A stretch of 64,000 nucleotides of DNA from Brevundimonas sp. (lineage in GTDB: Bacteria; Pseudomonadota; Alphaproteobacteria; Caulobacterales; Caulobacteraceae), in the NCBI RefSeq assembly GCF_016463485.1, contig NZ_JAEMRD010000003.1, forward strand, positions 1 through 64,000, written 5' to 3'. A program made the position numbers and the translations under genes. Under the pieces are notes generated by a model. That model searched no databases. It saw only the letters and a list, made by a program, of their open reading frames with translations, and was not told the DNA's origin. Numbering within the stretch: position 1 is the stretch's first letter; every line of letters starts with the position of its first letter. This document shows positions 36,665 to 45,824 of this stretch, piece after piece.

Positions 36665-37327
36665 CTAGCCGCGCTTCAGCGTCCGCAGGATAAGGTCGAT
36701 CGTGGTCTGGAGCCTCAGGGCGAGCGGCTTGCCCTCGGCCGGAGGCACGACCGTTTCACTGAGTGCAAGACGCACCATCATCTCGGCGATGGCATTGCGG
36801 TCCACGGGCGTGCCGATGTCCCGCTCCCAGGCATCGAAGACCGGGTCCAGGGCATTCAGAACCCGCGCGATGAAATGATCGAAGTTCGATTCGAAATACT
36901 GGATCACGAAGGCCGGTTCGACGTGCAGGAACTGCGATCCACGGCGGGTCTCGTTGTTCGACACACTGTATTTCAGGAAGGCGGCGAACCGTTCAGTCGG
37001 TGTCTCGCAACCCTCCATCGCGTGATTCAGTTCGTCGTCGGTCTCCGTGCGCAGACGCAGGACCACGGCCTCGAGCACGGCCTCCATCGACGGGAAATAG
37101 CGGTACAGGGTGCCGCGCGATACCCCGGCGGCATCGCAGACCTCCTGGGCCGTGATGCGAGGGGTGCCGTGATTCATCATCACGTTCTGGGCCGCATTGA
37201 CAATGTTCTCGATGGTCTTGGCCGCGCGGGGATCGGGCCGGCGCGTGCGACCCGCCTCCGGCGCGGCGCGACTGGCCGGGCGCTCGGCCATCGCCTCAGG
37301 GCGGGCCTTTCGGGCGCTGACGGTCAT
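36665..37327 (-). CDS. TetR-family transcriptional regulator
   Basis: The 220-aa regulator has a basic N-terminal tail, then a helix-turn-helix ITAQEVCDAAGVSRGTLYRYF at about residues 60-80 and a helical ligand domain. The ATG at 37327 is preferred to the track start at 37429, which lies in the promoter. It is divergent from the SDR at 37488 and probably controls it. A CAGAA-N7-TTCTG dyad lies in the shared promoter. Confidence 0.85.
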   Translation of the reverse strand: MTVSARKARPEAMAERPASRAAPEAGRTRRPDPRAAKTIENIVNAAQNVMMNHGTPRITAQEVCDAAGVSRGTLYRYFPSMEAVLEAVVLRLRTETDDELNHAMEGCETPTERFAAFLKYSVSNNETRRGSQFLHVEPAFVIQYFESNFDHFIARVLNALDPVFDAWERDIGTPVDRNAIAEMMVRLALSETVVPPAEGKPLALRLQTTIDLILRTLKRG

Positions 37328-37417
37328 GCGTTGAAGGCTCCAGGGATTCGAGCCCAAGGGTAGCCCGCAGGGCCCCGAATCGCAAACCGCACAGGCCTCG
37401 GACGAAATAGTTCGAGA

Positions 37418-37434
37418 CAGAAATAGCAATTCTG
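37418..37434. promoter_or_regulatory. Inverted repeat CAGAA-N7-TTCTG
   Basis: This 17-base dyad is in the TetR/SDR divergent promoter. Read on the minus strand it is CAGAATTGCTATTTCTG, close to CAGAATGCTATTCTG upstream of the P450 at 48573. It may be the operator of the adjacent TetR protein. Confidence 0.4.
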
Positions 37435-37487
37435 ACTAGAAAATAATCAAGGATCGGCTCGCCAGAGGCCCACGAGGAAATCAGACC

Positions 37488-38339
37488 ATGCATATCGATC
37501 TCAGCGCCAAGCGCGTCATCGTCACGGGTGCCAGCCGGGGCATCGGATACGCGACCGCTGCGGCCTTTGCGCGCGAAGGCGTGCGGCTGGCGATCTGTTC
37601 ACGGAGCTCCGAAACCCTGTCGGTCGTCGCCGACGAGATGCGAACCCTGGGTGCCGCCGAGGTCATCGCGGTCGCATTGGATGTTCGCGACACCGAGGCG
37701 GTGCGGGCCTTCGTCGCCCAGGTCGCCGAGGCCTGGGGCGGCGTCGATGTGCTGGTCAACAACGCCGGGCAAGGCAAGGGTGGCAGCCTGGAGAACCTGC
37801 AGCCCGAGGACATCCTGGATCACGCCAACAATATCCAGGTCGCCCACTTCCGCTTCGTCCAGGCGGTCGTGCCCCATATGCGCAAGCAGCGGTGGGGTCG
37901 GATCATCAACATCAACGCCCTGGCCGGCGCCCTGCCGACGCCGGACGGCATTCCGTCGGTAACCAATCGCGCCGCAGGGATCGCCCTGTCCAAACTGCTG
38001 GGCCAGCAGCTGGCCAAGGACAATATCCTGGTCAACAGCCTGAACATGGGCTGGATCGACACGGGCCAGTGGGATCGCCACTACAAGGAAATGCCCTCGA
38101 CGATCACGCGCGAGGAGTTCCTTGAGATGGTCGTCAAGATCGTGCCGCTGGGTCGGTTCGGGCGGCCGGAAGAAGTGGCCAATGTCTGCGTCTTCCTGGC
38201 CAGCGATCTGGCGACCTTCCTCAGCGCTGCGTCAATCGACGTGTCCGGCGGGTTGCAGGGTGCCATCGCCTATTACCCCACGCTGAAGCGCGAGATGCAG
38301 GAGATGGGTCGCGACCGGGAGGCTGCGCTGGCGGGATAG
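37488..38339 (+). CDS. Atypical SDR-fold protein lacking the Tyr-Lys pair
   Basis: The 283-aa protein keeps the SDR cofactor motif VTGASRGIGYATAAAF and LVNNAGQGKGG. Where classical SDRs have YxxxK it reads SVTNRAAGIALSK. Aligned on the following helix, Tyr falls on Ser157 and Lys on Arg161. Family chemistry would need another proton donor, or the protein may do a different job, such as binding or lyase-like catalysis. The ATG follows CGAGGAAA. It is the only plus-strand gene in its unit and faces the TetR at 36665. Confidence 0.8.
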   Translation: MHIDLSAKRVIVTGASRGIGYATAAAFAREGVRLAICSRSSETLSVVADEMRTLGAAEVIAVALDVRDTEAVRAFVAQVAEAWGGVDVLVNNAGQGKGGSLENLQPEDILDHANNIQVAHFRFVQAVVPHMRKQRWGRIININALAGALPTPDGIPSVTNRAAGIALSKLLGQQLAKDNILVNSLNMGWIDTGQWDRHYKEMPSTITREEFLEMVVKIVPLGRFGRPEEVANVCVFLASDLATFLSAASIDVSGGLQGAIAYYPTLKREMQEMGRDREAALAG

Positions 38340-38599
38340 GCGTAAGCCGTGTGCGCGGGCGCTGGACCAGGGTGGCGGTTAAAAGCAGACCGCCAAAGCG
38401 CCACACCGCCAACACAACCTCTGAATTTCAATAGCTTGCCTGGCCGAAGGTTGGCGGCCGTCACGATACTCGGCGTTCCGACCGGCGAGCCTGGGCGGTT
38501 CGCCCTTATCAGGATGTCAAAGACCACGCCCGGAGGTGGGAAAGGTCGCTTCAAGACACAAGACCCGACGAGGAATAAATTCCTCATGCCACGCAGGTC
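38340..38599. other. 260-bp gap between convergent SDR genes
   Basis: No credible gene is seen. It holds a small hairpin, TGGCGGT/ACCGCCA (38373-38395), and a near-perfect 16-base palindrome GAGGAAT-AA-ATTCCTC at 38570-38585 just after the minus-strand operon's end. These are likely transcription end signals or a protein site. Confidence 0.4.
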
Positions 38600-39313
38600 T
38601 CAGTGGGCCTCGCCTTGCGGGTAGAGGGCCAGGCGAGCGATGTTGGCGCGGTCCGGCTGCTCCAGCATGAAGCGGATGGCACGGGCGACATCATGTGGGT
38701 CCAGCGCGACGGGAGATTCGACCTTGGCCGCCGCCATCATCTTGTCGAACATCTCGCTGGATGTAGAACCCGGCGCGATGGTGCCGACCTTCACGCCCGT
38801 CCCCGCCAGCTCGATGCGCAGCGACTGGGTGAAGGCCTCGAGCGCGTGTTTCAGCCCGCCGTACACTCCGCCCGCGCGCGAGATCAGATAGGCGCTGATG
38901 CTCGACACATTGATGATCGCGCCTGAGGACTGACCCCGGAACTCTCGTGCGAACACATAGGAGCTGCGCACGACCGCCTCGAAATTCACGCGGATCATAT
39001 AGCTGACGGCATCGAGGTCGATGGTGTCCATCGTGCCCACCGCCATAACGCCCGCGTTATTGATGACGACATCGGCGCGACCGAACCGCTCTTTCGCCAG
39101 GGCCAGGAGCTGTTCCGGCACACCCGCTTCGGCGATGTCAGCGGCCAGCAGGGCGCTGGGGCCCGGCAGGGTGGCGGCCAGAGCCTCGAGCTTTGCCATC
39201 CGCCGGCTGGTCAGGACCAGGTTGCACCCGGCCTGGCTGAGTTCCAGTGCGGTGGCGGCCCCAATGCCGGCCGAGGCGCCCGTGAGGACGACGGTCTTGC
39301 CGTTCAGCTCCAT
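38600..39313 (-). CDS. Short-chain dehydrogenase/reductase (SDR)
   Basis: The 237-aa SDR has VVLTGASAGIGAATALEL, VINNAGVMA, Ser in NVSSISAYL and Tyr-Lys in YGGLKHALEAF. The track ORF to 39802 joins it to a shadow of the next gene. The ATG at 39313 begins MELNGKTVVLTG. It is the last gene of the seven-gene minus-strand operon and overlaps the previous SDR by 10 bp. Confidence 0.87.
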   Translation of the reverse strand: MELNGKTVVLTGASAGIGAATALELSQAGCNLVLTSRRMAKLEALAATLPGPSALLAADIAEAGVPEQLLALAKERFGRADVVINNAGVMAVGTMDTIDLDAVSYMIRVNFEAVVRSSYVFAREFRGQSSGAIINVSSISAYLISRAGGVYGGLKHALEAFTQSLRIELAGTGVKVGTIAPGSTSSEMFDKMMAAAKVESPVALDPHDVARAIRFMLEQPDRANIARLALYPQGEAH

Positions 39314-40131
39314 TGGCCGGGTGCCTTCTTCATGCCGTCGATGATGGGCCGCATATCCGCGACATTGGGCAGGTGGGCAGTGAAACCGCCGTCGACCGAC
39401 AGGATCTGGCCGGTGACGTAGGAGCTCAGGTCCGAGGCCAGAAAAACGACCATGTTGGCGATGTCTCGCGGCGTACCCAGACGCGGCACCAGACAGTGGC
39501 TGAGAAAGATCTTCTGGATATGGGCGGGCAGCCGCTGCTCCAAACCGGGCTGGATGATCAGGCCGGCGGCGATCGCGTTCACCCGGATGCCCCGGGGGCT
39601 GTAGCCGGTCGCCATGTGGCGGGTCAGGGCATTCACCGCCGCCTTGGAGGCCGCATAGGCGAAATTGCTGACGTCTCCCGACAAGGACTGGCCCGACGAG
39701 ATGTTGATGATCGAGCCCCCGCCCCGCTCCAGCATCGACGGGATCGCGTATTTGCAGAACAGCATCGGCGCGCGGGCATTGATCGACTGGACCTGATCCC
39801 AAAGCTCGACGGCCATGTCGGGAATGTCGAGATCGCGCGATGAATAGCCGGTCGCCCCGGCGTTGTTGTCGAGGATGTCGACGCCACCGAAGGTCTCGAC
39901 CGCGAACGCGACGACGGCGCGAATGTCGTCCTCCGAGGTGATGTCCCCGGCCTTGCAGGCGACGTCGTACCCCTGCCCCTTCAAGCCATCCGTCACAGCC
40001 TGAAGCTCGGGCGCGCGCAGGTCGGTCAGCACGACCCGCGCGCCTTGTTCCGCCAGGGCCAGGGCCGTTTCAGAACCGATCGATCCCGCCGCGCCGGTGA
40101 CCAGCGCCACCTTCCCGTCAAGCAATCCCAT
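39304..40131 (-). CDS. Short-chain dehydrogenase/reductase (SDR)
   Basis: The 275-aa SDR has VTGAAGSIGSETALAL, LDNNAGATG in place of VNNAG, Ser in NISSGQSLSGD and Tyr-Lys in YAASKAAVNAL. It lies 27 bp after another SDR in the operon headed by the ferredoxin gene. Within a Rieske dioxygenase locus one SDR may act as cis-dihydrodiol dehydrogenase, but which of the four does so cannot be told. Confidence 0.87.
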   Translation of the reverse strand: MGLLDGKVALVTGAAGSIGSETALALAEQGARVVLTDLRAPELQAVTDGLKGQGYDVACKAGDITSEDDIRAVVAFAVETFGGVDILDNNAGATGYSSRDLDIPDMAVELWDQVQSINARAPMLFCKYAIPSMLERGGGSIINISSGQSLSGDVSNFAYAASKAAVNALTRHMATGYSPRGIRVNAIAAGLIIQPGLEQRLPAHIQKIFLSHCLVPRLGTPRDIANMVVFLASDLSSYVTGQILSVDGGFTAHLPNVADMRPIIDGMKKAPGQWS

Positions 40132-40158
40132 AGTCTTCTCCCCGTCGATTCGTCGGCT

Positions 40159-40971
40159 TCAGCCGCCCTGTTGTTCCATCTCGGCCACGTTCGGCGGCCG
40201 CGACTGATAGCCCGGCATATGCAGGCCTCCGTCGACATTGATCATTTCGCCGGTGACGAAGCGCGACATCTCCGACGCCAGGAAGACCGCGACGGGCGCG
40301 ACGTCCTCCTCCGGGTCGCCGTTCCTCAGCAGAGGTTTTCTGGACGCCGCCATCTCGGCAAAGCCCGGCGTCGCCTCGGCCATGCGATGGAACACCGTGC
40401 CCATGGCGGCGGGCGACAACAGATTGACCCGGATATTGAACCGGCCCCACTCGTGCGCCGCACTGCGGGTCAGGCCACGCAGCGCCGATTTGGTGATGTT
40501 GTAGTCGGAGTTCAGCCAAGCGGCCGTCTCGACGTCGATCGAATAGAAGTTGATGATCGATCCGCCGCCGCGCGCCGCCATGTGAGGCCTCGCCGCCTGC
40601 ATCGACCACCATCCGGCCCACAAGCCCGAATGCAGTGTGGCATCCAGCATCTCGTCGGTCTTGTGCTCCAGCAGCACCTTGGGGCTGAGGGTGAAGGCGT
40701 TGTTGACCAGGATGTCGATGCCGCCGAACAGCTCGACGGTCTTTTCGACCGCGCCCTGGATCTGTTCCTTGATGCGCACATCGGCCTTGATGACCTCCGC
40801 CCGTCCGCCGAGTTCCTCGGTCAGTTCCTGTTTGATTGAGGCACAGTAGTCGTCGTTGAACTCGGCGACGACGACCGTCGCCCCCTCGCGGATGAATTTG
40901 CGGGCGATACCCCGTCCGATGCCGCCGCCGCCGCCGGTAATCAGGGCGACCTTGCCGTCGAGCAATGCCAT
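40159..40971 (-). CDS. Short-chain dehydrogenase/reductase (SDR)
   Basis: The 270-aa SDR has ITGGGGGIGRGIARKF, LVNNAFTLS, a Ser region NFYSIDVETAAW and Tyr-Lys in YNITKSALRGL. Its start codon overlaps the stop of the extradiol dioxygenase by one base, which indicates translational coupling to ring-cleavage enzyme synthesis. A dehydrogenase acting directly before or after ring cleavage is a fair inference. Confidence 0.87.
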   Translation of the reverse strand: MALLDGKVALITGGGGGIGRGIARKFIREGATVVVAEFNDDYCASIKQELTEELGGRAEVIKADVRIKEQIQGAVEKTVELFGGIDILVNNAFTLSPKVLLEHKTDEMLDATLHSGLWAGWWSMQAARPHMAARGGGSIINFYSIDVETAAWLNSDYNITKSALRGLTRSAAHEWGRFNIRVNLLSPAAMGTVFHRMAEATPGFAEMAASRKPLLRNGDPEEDVAPVAVFLASEMSRFVTGEMINVDGGLHMPGYQSRPPNVAEMEQQGG

Positions 40972-41885
40972 CAGCGAAGTTCCTCAGGCGTGCGAATGGT
41001 CGTGCCCAGGATCGGGCCGACCAGTTCATGTCCCCAGTAGCTGAGCCTTTCGGCGTTCAGCTCGAACGGGTCGCCGGGCCAGGGATGGGTCTCGGCGATC
41101 ACCTCGACGGCAAAGCCCGAGGGGGTAAAATGATAGAAGGAGAAATGCGGGTCCTGGGTGTGCTGGCCCAGGGTCATCTGGACCTGGATCTGGCGCTTGT
41201 TGACGATGTCCCAGGTCTCGCCGACATCGCGCAGGTCGCCGGTCAGCAGACCCATATGCTGGATGCCCATCCGGCCTGGCGCATGGCCGTAACCGATATC
41301 GTGGCTGGTGAGATTGTTCAGCCCGGCGCGATAGAAGCCGGTCTTGCCTTTTCCGGCACCCGAACCATACCACTGGAAGCCCATGATGTTGATCAGGAAA
41401 TTGTCCAGCTCCGGTCCGTACTCCGGCGTCATCACCACGACGTGGCCAAAGCCCCGGCCGTAGGTGTTGAAGCCGCCGTGGCGCCTGCCGGGCACGAACG
41501 AATCCGGTTCGCCCTTCTGGCCGTAGAAGAGTTCATACTGATAGCCTACCGGATCCTTGAACCGGACCACGTCGCGGACGGCGCGGCGGGCGCGCAGGTC
41601 GTCGGTCCCGTGTTCGACGGCGATCCCCGCGTCTTCCAGCTTTTTCACCGCCTTCTCGAAGGCGATGCGGTTTACGCATTCCCAGCCGATATAGGCTAGC
41701 TTGTCGATCGGGCCGGGCTGGAAGGCGAACCGGTAGCGCCGGTCGTCCATGCGCAGATAGAGCGCGTCGGGCTCGTCCTCGGGTGACTTGGCGATCGCGA
41801 GGCCAAGCACCTCGGGGCCGTAGCTGCGCCAGGCGTCGATGTTGGGGCTTTCAAAGCCCAGATAGCCGATACCCCGGATATCCAT
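40971..41885 (-). CDS. VOC-family extradiol ring-cleavage dioxygenase (BphC-like)
   Basis: The 304-aa protein has two vicinal-oxygen-chelate domains, as in 2,3-dihydroxybiphenyl 1,2-dioxygenases. The catalytic C-terminal half offers the three expected iron ligands: His in GFGHVVVMTPEYG, His in GIQHMGLLTGD and Glu in FAVEVIAETHPW. The N-terminal half begins GIGYLGFESPNIDAW. It should cleave a catechol-like ring next to its hydroxyls with O2 and Fe(II). Its place in one operon with SDRs and opposite a Rieske oxygenase gives a standard dihydroxylate, rearomatise, cleave order. The real catechol is unknown. Confidence 0.85.
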   Translation of the reverse strand: MDIRGIGYLGFESPNIDAWRSYGPEVLGLAIAKSPEDEPDALYLRMDDRRYRFAFQPGPIDKLAYIGWECVNRIAFEKAVKKLEDAGIAVEHGTDDLRARRAVRDVVRFKDPVGYQYELFYGQKGEPDSFVPGRRHGGFNTYGRGFGHVVVMTPEYGPELDNFLINIMGFQWYGSGAGKGKTGFYRAGLNNLTSHDIGYGHAPGRMGIQHMGLLTGDLRDVGETWDIVNKRQIQVQMTLGQHTQDPHFSFYHFTPSGFAVEVIAETHPWPGDPFELNAERLSYWGHELVGPILGTTIRTPEELR

Positions 41886-41912
41886 GGTCAGATCCTCAAG
41901 TCTTGCGGTGGG

Positions 41913-42671
41913 CTAACAGGCGGTCGTGCCGCCATCGATGACGATGTCGGCACCGGTGATGAAGGCGGCTTCGTCCGAGGCCAGGAAGGCAGCCATGCCG
42001 ACCACGTCCTCCGGCTCGCCGGGGCGGCCAATGGGGATGCCGGCGATCAGCCCGGCCCGCACCGCAGGGTTCTCGACGAAGGCGCGAGTGCCGGGGGTGA
42101 TGACGAAGCCGGGGCTGATGGAGTTGGCGCGAATGCCCAGCGGGGCACCTTCCAGCGCCATCTGGCGGGTCATGGCGATGACGCCGCCCTTGGTTGCGTT
42201 GTGGGCGACGGTGCCGTTGCCGCGCGAGCCCTGCCAGCCGGCCGTCGAGGCGACGTTGATGATCGCGCCGCCCTGTCTGGCCAGATGCGGCCAGGCGTAT
42301 TTGGTGGTCAGGAAGACGAGGTCGAGTTCGTTCCGGATCGTGAACCGCCAGTCCTCGACCGACAGGTCCGCGATGGAGCCGAACTTCGCGGCCGAGGCGT
42401 TATTGTAGACAATGTCGATCCGGCCGTAGGTCGAGACGGCCTTGTCGATCCAGGCCTGAGCGCCCTCGGGGTCGCCGAGATCGCAGACCATGCTGATCAT
42501 GACGCCGCCGGCCTCTGCGACCAGTCGCGCGGTCTCCGCGTCGGCCTCGGCGTTGACGTCGCAGCCGACGACGATAGCGCCGTCGGCGACGAAGCGGAGT
42601 GCCGCCGCCCGGCCCTGCCCGCCCCCAGTGCCCGAGATAAGGGCGACACGGCCTTCCAGACGACGGGTCAT
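41913..42671 (-). CDS. SDR-family protein with His in place of the catalytic Tyr
   Basis: The 252-aa SDR has ALISGTGGGQGRAAALRF at the cofactor turn, YNNASAAKF, and Ser in NVASTAGWQG. The active-site motif reads AHNATKGGVIAM, so the position of Tyr is His (codon CAC, one base from TAC) while Lys is kept. The start overlaps the GPH transporter's stop by 4 bases. The change could alter pH behaviour or reaction type. The TGGGQG turn is also unusual. Confidence 0.82.
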   Translation of the reverse strand: MTRRLEGRVALISGTGGGQGRAAALRFVADGAIVVGCDVNAEADAETARLVAEAGGVMISMVCDLGDPEGAQAWIDKAVSTYGRIDIVYNNASAAKFGSIADLSVEDWRFTIRNELDLVFLTTKYAWPHLARQGGAIINVASTAGWQGSRGNGTVAHNATKGGVIAMTRQMALEGAPLGIRANSISPGFVITPGTRAFVENPAVRAGLIAGIPIGRPGEPEDVVGMAAFLASDEAAFITGADIVIDGGTTAC

Positions 42672-44053
42672 GCCGTTGTCTCCGCCTGGGCGTCTCGCGC
42701 GTCGAGAGCCGTGCGGATCGCGGCGTGTTTCTCGCGCGTCAATGGATAGGTAAAGGACAGCCAGGCACCGAGCAGGAACAGCACCGCCGACGGACCGGCG
42801 AACACCATCTCCAACCCGGAGATGGCCTCGGGCGTATTGGCGGTCATCAGTGCGGGCTTGTACCCGACCATGGCCAGAGCCGCGAAGGAAAGGCCGACCG
42901 CCAGCGCACCGCCCAGCTTCCAGCTGCTGATGAGCAGGGCATAGAGGACGCCGGTCTGGTCCGAGCCGGTGTCCAGCCTCAGTTCGTCGCCTGCATCCGC
43001 CATCATCGCACGGGGCAGAAGGTTGAAGGCCCCGAACGACAGACCCCAGCCCATCATGCCCAGTGAGACGGCGACGAGATTTCCATCCGGCAGGAAGACG
43101 AAGGCGACGCTGACAATCGCCGCCAGCAGCCCTGTGATCCCCAGTACGAAATGCTTGTCTAGCCGCCGCGCCAGCCAGGCCACGGCAGGGACGGTGATCA
43201 TCGCCGTAACCACTTGCGCGATCAGGACGACACCGATGGCGCTACGATCCAGACCCTTGGCGGCCGTGACGAAAAAGACCAGCATGGCCGAGGCCGTACC
43301 GAAGCCCAAGCCGAACAGCAGGTCGATGGCGGCGATGCGGAACACCGCCTTCCGTCCCACGACGGCGAGATACTCTTTGATCCCGACGATATGACGCTGG
43401 GCGGAAGCGGCGGCTTCCGGCACCCGCCAGGCGGCCAGGGCGACAGCGGGGGCCATCAGGACGATGATGATCCAGCCCATGATCTGGGTCGGGGCCATGC
43501 CGGTGTCGCCGAGCGACTTCAACAGGATGGGAAAGCCCATGACCGTCAGAATGCCCAGCAGCGACGCGAACTGCAGCCAGGCATAGACGCGGGACCGCCC
43601 GTCGTAGCTGGCCGCCAGTCCCGACGCCAAGGCCAGTTGTGCAAGAGACAGGACCGACCAGCCGAGAAAGGCCGCCGTCAGGGTCAGCAGCAGATAGATC
43701 GGCCCAACACCCGGCTTGGCCATGAACAGTAGATAGACCGCCAACATCAGGGCCGGTGCCCCGAAGATCAGCCACGGCCGGTAGCGGCCCCAGCGACTGC
43801 GGGTCCGGTCCATGGCAGCCCCGATCAGGGGATCGACCACGATGTCGAAGATGCGCACACCGGTGAAAATCAGGCCGATCACGGCCAGCGGCAGGCCCAG
43901 CACGGTCGCGTAATGCTCGGGGATCATCACGACCAGCGGCAGCGACAGGGCCGTCAGCGGAATACCCATGAGGGACAGCGACAACAGCCCCGGCAGCTTG
44001 CGTCCGCCTGCGGGCGTGGCCGCCGGGTTCGCCGCGGCGGAGGGCGCGGTCAT
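42668..44053 (-). CDS. GPH-family (MelB-like) MFS symporter
   Basis: The 461-aa protein has about 12 membrane segments and the family signature FDIVVDPLIGAAMDRTRSRW with GRYRPWLIFGAP. GPH proteins are cation-coupled symporters for glycosides and also occur in catabolic clusters for other compounds. Both ends overlap neighbours by 4 bases (ferredoxin upstream, SDR downstream), so expression is tightly coupled. It probably imports the Rieske pathway substrate across the inner membrane. Confidence 0.86.
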   Translation of the reverse strand: MTAPSAAANPAATPAGGRKLPGLLSLSLMGIPLTALSLPLVVMIPEHYATVLGLPLAVIGLIFTGVRIFDIVVDPLIGAAMDRTRSRWGRYRPWLIFGAPALMLAVYLLFMAKPGVGPIYLLLTLTAAFLGWSVLSLAQLALASGLAASYDGRSRVYAWLQFASLLGILTVMGFPILLKSLGDTGMAPTQIMGWIIIVLMAPAVALAAWRVPEAAASAQRHIVGIKEYLAVVGRKAVFRIAAIDLLFGLGFGTASAMLVFFVTAAKGLDRSAIGVVLIAQVVTAMITVPAVAWLARRLDKHFVLGITGLLAAIVSVAFVFLPDGNLVAVSLGMMGWGLSFGAFNLLPRAMMADAGDELRLDTGSDQTGVLYALLISSWKLGGALAVGLSFAALAMVGYKPALMTANTPEAISGLEMVFAGPSAVLFLLGAWLSFTYPLTREKHAAIRTALDARDAQAETTA

Positions 44054-44268
44054 CCCGCGACCGGTTCCACGATCAGGGCCGATTGCGGGCAGGACTCGGC
44101 GCCTTCGATGGCCCGTTCCAGCAGTTCCGGCGGCACGATCTCCGTCGTCAGGACCACCAGCCCGCCTTCGAGCTGATAGATCTCAGGGCAGATCTCGACG
44201 CACGTCCCATAGCCGCAGCACGAACCGCGATCGGCGACCACGCGATGGGCGATAGCTTGTGAACTCAT
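44050..44268 (-). CDS. Small ferredoxin, probably [3Fe-4S] type
   Basis: The 72-aa protein has Cys17, Cys23, Cys27 and Cys60 in GSCCGYGTCVEICPEIY and ESCPQSAL. The spacing C-x5-C-x3-CP with a distal CP and Tyr20 at the usual second-Cys place fits the [3Fe-4S] or variable ferredoxins that serve P450s and some Rieske oxygenases. The ATG at 44268 is six bases behind GGAGG. The track start at 44352 is unlikely. It leads the seven-gene operon and is divergent from the Rieske genes. No ferredoxin reductase is in the window. Confidence 0.83.
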   Translation of the reverse strand: MSSQAIAHRVVADRGSCCGYGTCVEICPEIYQLEGGLVVLTTEIVPPELLERAIEGAESCPQSALIVEPVAG

Positions 44269-44416
44269 AGTCATCCTCCGTGCCGGGAGTCCCTTGGGGA
44301 CTTCTCCGGGGGCGCTCGGCCCATCGTTCCTCGTTGAATCGAACAGTTGCATTTTCTATACAGAAATGCCACCTCTGTTCAAAATTATATGGCGCAAGTC
44401 GCCGCGGAGGACAACT
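44269..44416. promoter_or_regulatory. Divergent promoter of the two ring-attack operons
   Basis: The 148-bp gap serves the ferredoxin operon (minus) and the Rieske operon (plus). It contains the dyad TTTCT-ATAC-AGAAA at 44353-44366, overlapping ACAGA-N9-TCTGT (44360-44378). Half sites of the ACAGA/TCTGT type also occur in the P450 and TonB promoters at 48.6 and 52.6 kb. Confidence 0.45.
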
Positions 44417-45793
44417 ATGCTGGACCGGACACGGACAACGCTTTCGGACGGGACGACGATCGACGATCTGATCAATGTGCAGACCCGAGAGGTACAGCTG
44501 CGCGCGATCTCGGATCCCGAACTCTACGACATCGAAATGCGCAAGGTGTTCGGCAAGACCTGGCTCTTGCTGGGTCACGAGAGCGAGATTCCGGCCTCGG
44601 GCGACTTCATTACCCGGCTGATGGGATCCGACCCCGTTCTGATCACGCGTCAGAAGGACGAGACCATCAAGGTCATGCTGAACGTCTGCCCGCACCGGGG
44701 CATGCGCGTGTGCGTCAACGACGCCGGCAACGCCAAGGTCCACACCTGCATCTATCATGGCTGGGCGTTCAAGAACGACGGCGACTTCATCGGCGCGCCC
44801 GTCGCCGGCGAGAAGATGCACGGCGACATCCTGCCCAAGGAAAAGCTCGGCCTGACCCAGGCGCGCGTCCACATCTACGGCGGCCTGATCTTCGCCACCT
44901 GGAATTTCGAAGGCCCCTCGTTCGACGAATTCCTCGGCGAGATGAAGTGGTACTACGACATGCTGTTCTGCCGGACGGACAACGGCCTTGAGGTCCTGGG
45001 TCCGCCGCAGCGCTTCACCATCAAGGCCAACTGGAAGACGGCCTGCGAGCAGTCCGCCTCCGACGGTTTCCACACGCTGACGCTCCACCGCTGGCTGGGC
45101 GAGTTCGCCAAATTCGGCGATGGCGACCTGACCACCTCGATGTACGGCACCGAAGTGAGCTCCCTGCAAGGTCACTCCCTGCGCTGCATGCCCGTGGCGA
45201 ACAAGTTCAAGCAGGCCAAGGATTTCCGGGACGGAAACCTGACGATCGCCGAGAAGCTGGCTATCGTGCCGCCCCCCGGTATCACCAAGGAAATGCTGCC
45301 CGAACTGGTCCGCAACCTGACGCCGGAACAGCTGGGCCTGCTGGTCGACAGCCCGCCCCAGGTCGGAGGAATGTTCCCCAACGTCCTGATCGCCTTCATT
45401 TATGTGCCCCAGCCGGACGGCGAGATCATCGGCCTGACCTCGCTGCACACCTATATCCCCAAGGGCCCGGACGAGCTGGAGTTCTGCAACTACATCCTCG
45501 CTGAAAAGGACGCCCCCGAGGAGCACAAGCAGAAGGCGCTGCAGTTCGCGGTACGCATGCTGGGTACCTCCGGCATGGTCGAACAGGACGATTCCGACAC
45601 GTGGCCGCATATCACCCAGACCGCCAAGGGTGCCGCCGCTCGCAATGTCACGATGAAGTATCAGGCCGTCTGCACCACCCCGCCACGGCCCGACTGGCCC
45701 GGTCCGGCCCTGGTCTACGAAGGCTTCACCAAGGACGACACCCAGTGGAACTGGTGGCTGGCCTATCGCGACCTGATGAACGCCCCGGCTTGA
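44417..45793 (+). CDS. Rieske non-heme iron oxygenase, alpha subunit
   Basis: The 458-aa protein has a Rieske [2Fe-2S] site with Cys91/His93 (CPHRGMRV) and Cys111/His114 (CIYHGWAF). It also has a mononuclear iron site with Asp216, His219 and His224 in DGFHTLTLHRW. This is the catalytic subunit of an aromatic-ring-hydroxylating oxygenase that adds O2 to the substrate using electrons from a ferredoxin. The ATG at 44417 follows GCGGAGGA. The beta subunit gene lies 31 bp on. Substrate specificity is not readable from these motifs. Confidence 0.93.
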   Translation: MLDRTRTTLSDGTTIDDLINVQTREVQLRAISDPELYDIEMRKVFGKTWLLLGHESEIPASGDFITRLMGSDPVLITRQKDETIKVMLNVCPHRGMRVCVNDAGNAKVHTCIYHGWAFKNDGDFIGAPVAGEKMHGDILPKEKLGLTQARVHIYGGLIFATWNFEGPSFDEFLGEMKWYYDMLFCRTDNGLEVLGPPQRFTIKANWKTACEQSASDGFHTLTLHRWLGEFAKFGDGDLTTSMYGTEVSSLQGHSLRCMPVANKFKQAKDFRDGNLTIAEKLAIVPPPGITKEMLPELVRNLTPEQLGLLVDSPPQVGGMFPNVLIAFIYVPQPDGEIIGLTSLHTYIPKGPDELEFCNYILAEKDAPEEHKQKALQFAVRMLGTSGMVEQDDSDTWPHITQTAKGAAARNVTMKYQAVCTTPPRPDWPGPALVYEGFTKDDTQWNWWLAYRDLMNAPA

Positions 45794-45824
45794 TCATCGC
45801 AGACATCATCAGGATACCATCGCC

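Noticed and set aside
38600-39802. 400-aa ORF as one long SDR
   Set aside because: The N-terminal 163 residues are an out-of-frame shadow of the SDR at 39304. MELNGKTVVLTG at 39313 is the real start.
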